NCBI GenBank assembly: GCA_043804925.1
Contig: JAZDIP010000008.1
Location: forward strand, 1 to 64,000
Source: ChocPot-Mid sp043804925
GTDB lineage: Bacteria > Bacteroidota > Ignavibacteria > Kapaibacteriales > UBA2268
Length of the DNA stretch: 64,000 nucleotides
Direction: 5' to 3'
Every line of letters begins with the position of its first letter. Positions within the stretch are counted from its first letter, which is position 1. A model generated the notes under the pieces. That model was not told the DNA's origin, did no database searches, and saw only the letters and a list, made by a program, of their open reading frames with translations. This document shows positions 63,513-64,000 of this stretch, one piece after another. The position numbers and the translations under genes were made by a program.

Positions 63513-64000
63513 TGTATCCTTCAACAATCTCAGGATGACTGCTTTAGAACATAGAAAAAATAATATAGAACATAGACTATATCAAATAATTAATTCCTAA
63601 TTTATGATTAGTTTTTGATGACTATTTTTCGAAAAGCTATTTATAACTTTATTTTTTCAAATATTATTTTGGTTTTTCGCTAAAAGAAGTGGGCAATTAT
63701 AGTCTAATTTTCCAGTAATAATAAAATCCAATTAGAAAAGTATTTTTTTATCAATCTTCAATTTCATTTTTTCAATTAAGATTACTTCATCCCAATAAAT
63801 CGGGGATACACAACGACAGATAATTTGAGTGTTTGTGTCCAAGAGCACAGTTTTTGAACAGAAAAAAAACAATAGTTCATTAACAGGAAAAAAGACAACA
63901 GGTCATTGCGAGGAACGCAGTGACGAAGAAATCTATTCTATTTTACCCACTAGAAATAATCAAGAAACAGTTTTTTTCTAAGAATTAATGTCTTCCAGTT
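63513..64000. other. Non-coding tail of the window
   Basis: No credible gene. The region is AT-rich. It contains a dispersed repeat copy at 63902-63921 (CATTGCGAGGAACGCAGTGA, followed by CGAAGAAATCTATTC), which matches one half of the palindrome at 28995-29047. Nothing else is recognisable. Confidence 0.6.

Overview
The window looks like a chromosomal piece of a Bacteroidota/Chlorobi-superphylum bacterium that carries a sulfate- or sulfur-respiration electron-transport set. The superphylum is suggested by a SprA type IX secretion translocon, two large secreted proteins with type IX C-terminal sorting domains, a DUF3078 outer-membrane protein, TAnnTTTG-type promoters and AT-rich intergenic DNA full of short dispersed repeats. 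Sulfur respiration is suggested by a complete dsrMKJOP set, qmoAB, and a second Dsr/Hmc-like membrane redox complex. This combination is what has been described for a few Kapabacteria-like lineages. That placement is inference from gene content; no rRNA gene is present and no search was run.

Layout. 1-16.9 kb is surface and envelope: sprA (minus), a beta-propeller type IX cargo protein, an MltD/LysM murein hydrolase, mannose-1-phosphate guanylyltransferase, an RlpA lipoprotein, a lone antitoxin-like peptide and a small lipoprotein. 17-25.6 kb (minus) is methylmalonyl-CoA mutase, then dsrP, dsrO, dsrJ, dsrK, dsrM (transcribed M to P) and an RsbRD-N-type sensor domain gene. 26-40.3 kb is housekeeping and surface: two outer-membrane proteins, MscS, YebC, a methyltransferase, a lectin/PD40 type IX cargo, a nuclease-helicase overlapping recJ, and RsgA. 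40.4-41.1 kb has tRNA-Ser(CGA) and tRNA-Leu(CAG) flanking a four-helix-bundle (S23-type) gene framed by inverted low-complexity arrays.

41.2-44 kb (minus) is a PAS histidine kinase with two response regulators, divergent from a four-gene operon at 44.4-49.3 kb. That operon encodes DsrK-like, NarI/DsrM-like and ferredoxin-like subunits plus an NrfD protein fused to a hexaheme cytochrome. An octaheme tetrathionate-reductase-family cytochrome, its b-type cytochrome and two YeeE/YedE sulfur-transport proteins follow (49.5-53.5 kb). A second operon, DUF134 regulator, zinc ribbon, metallo-beta-lactamase, peroxiredoxin and NifX-like protein (53.6-56.4 kb), comes next. Both promoters in this stretch carry the same 8-4-8 palindrome, so they may be co-regulated, possibly by the DUF134 protein. 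57.4-63.5 kb has qmoA and qmoB without qmoC, followed by a 777-residue alpha-solenoid protein.

Working model: QmoAB would couple APS reductase to the quinone pool, and DsrMKJOP would couple quinol and periplasmic electrons to the DsrC/DsrAB step. The second K-M-O-P/J complex and the octaheme cytochrome with its b subunit would link quinones, periplasmic cytochromes and sulfur oxyanions, with YeeE proteins importing sulfur. dsrAB, dsrC, aprAB, sat and qmoC are not in the window. Repeats are a strong secondary theme: several dispersed intergenic repeat families recur, and some lie inside the coding sequences of dsrM, the mutase and qmoA.
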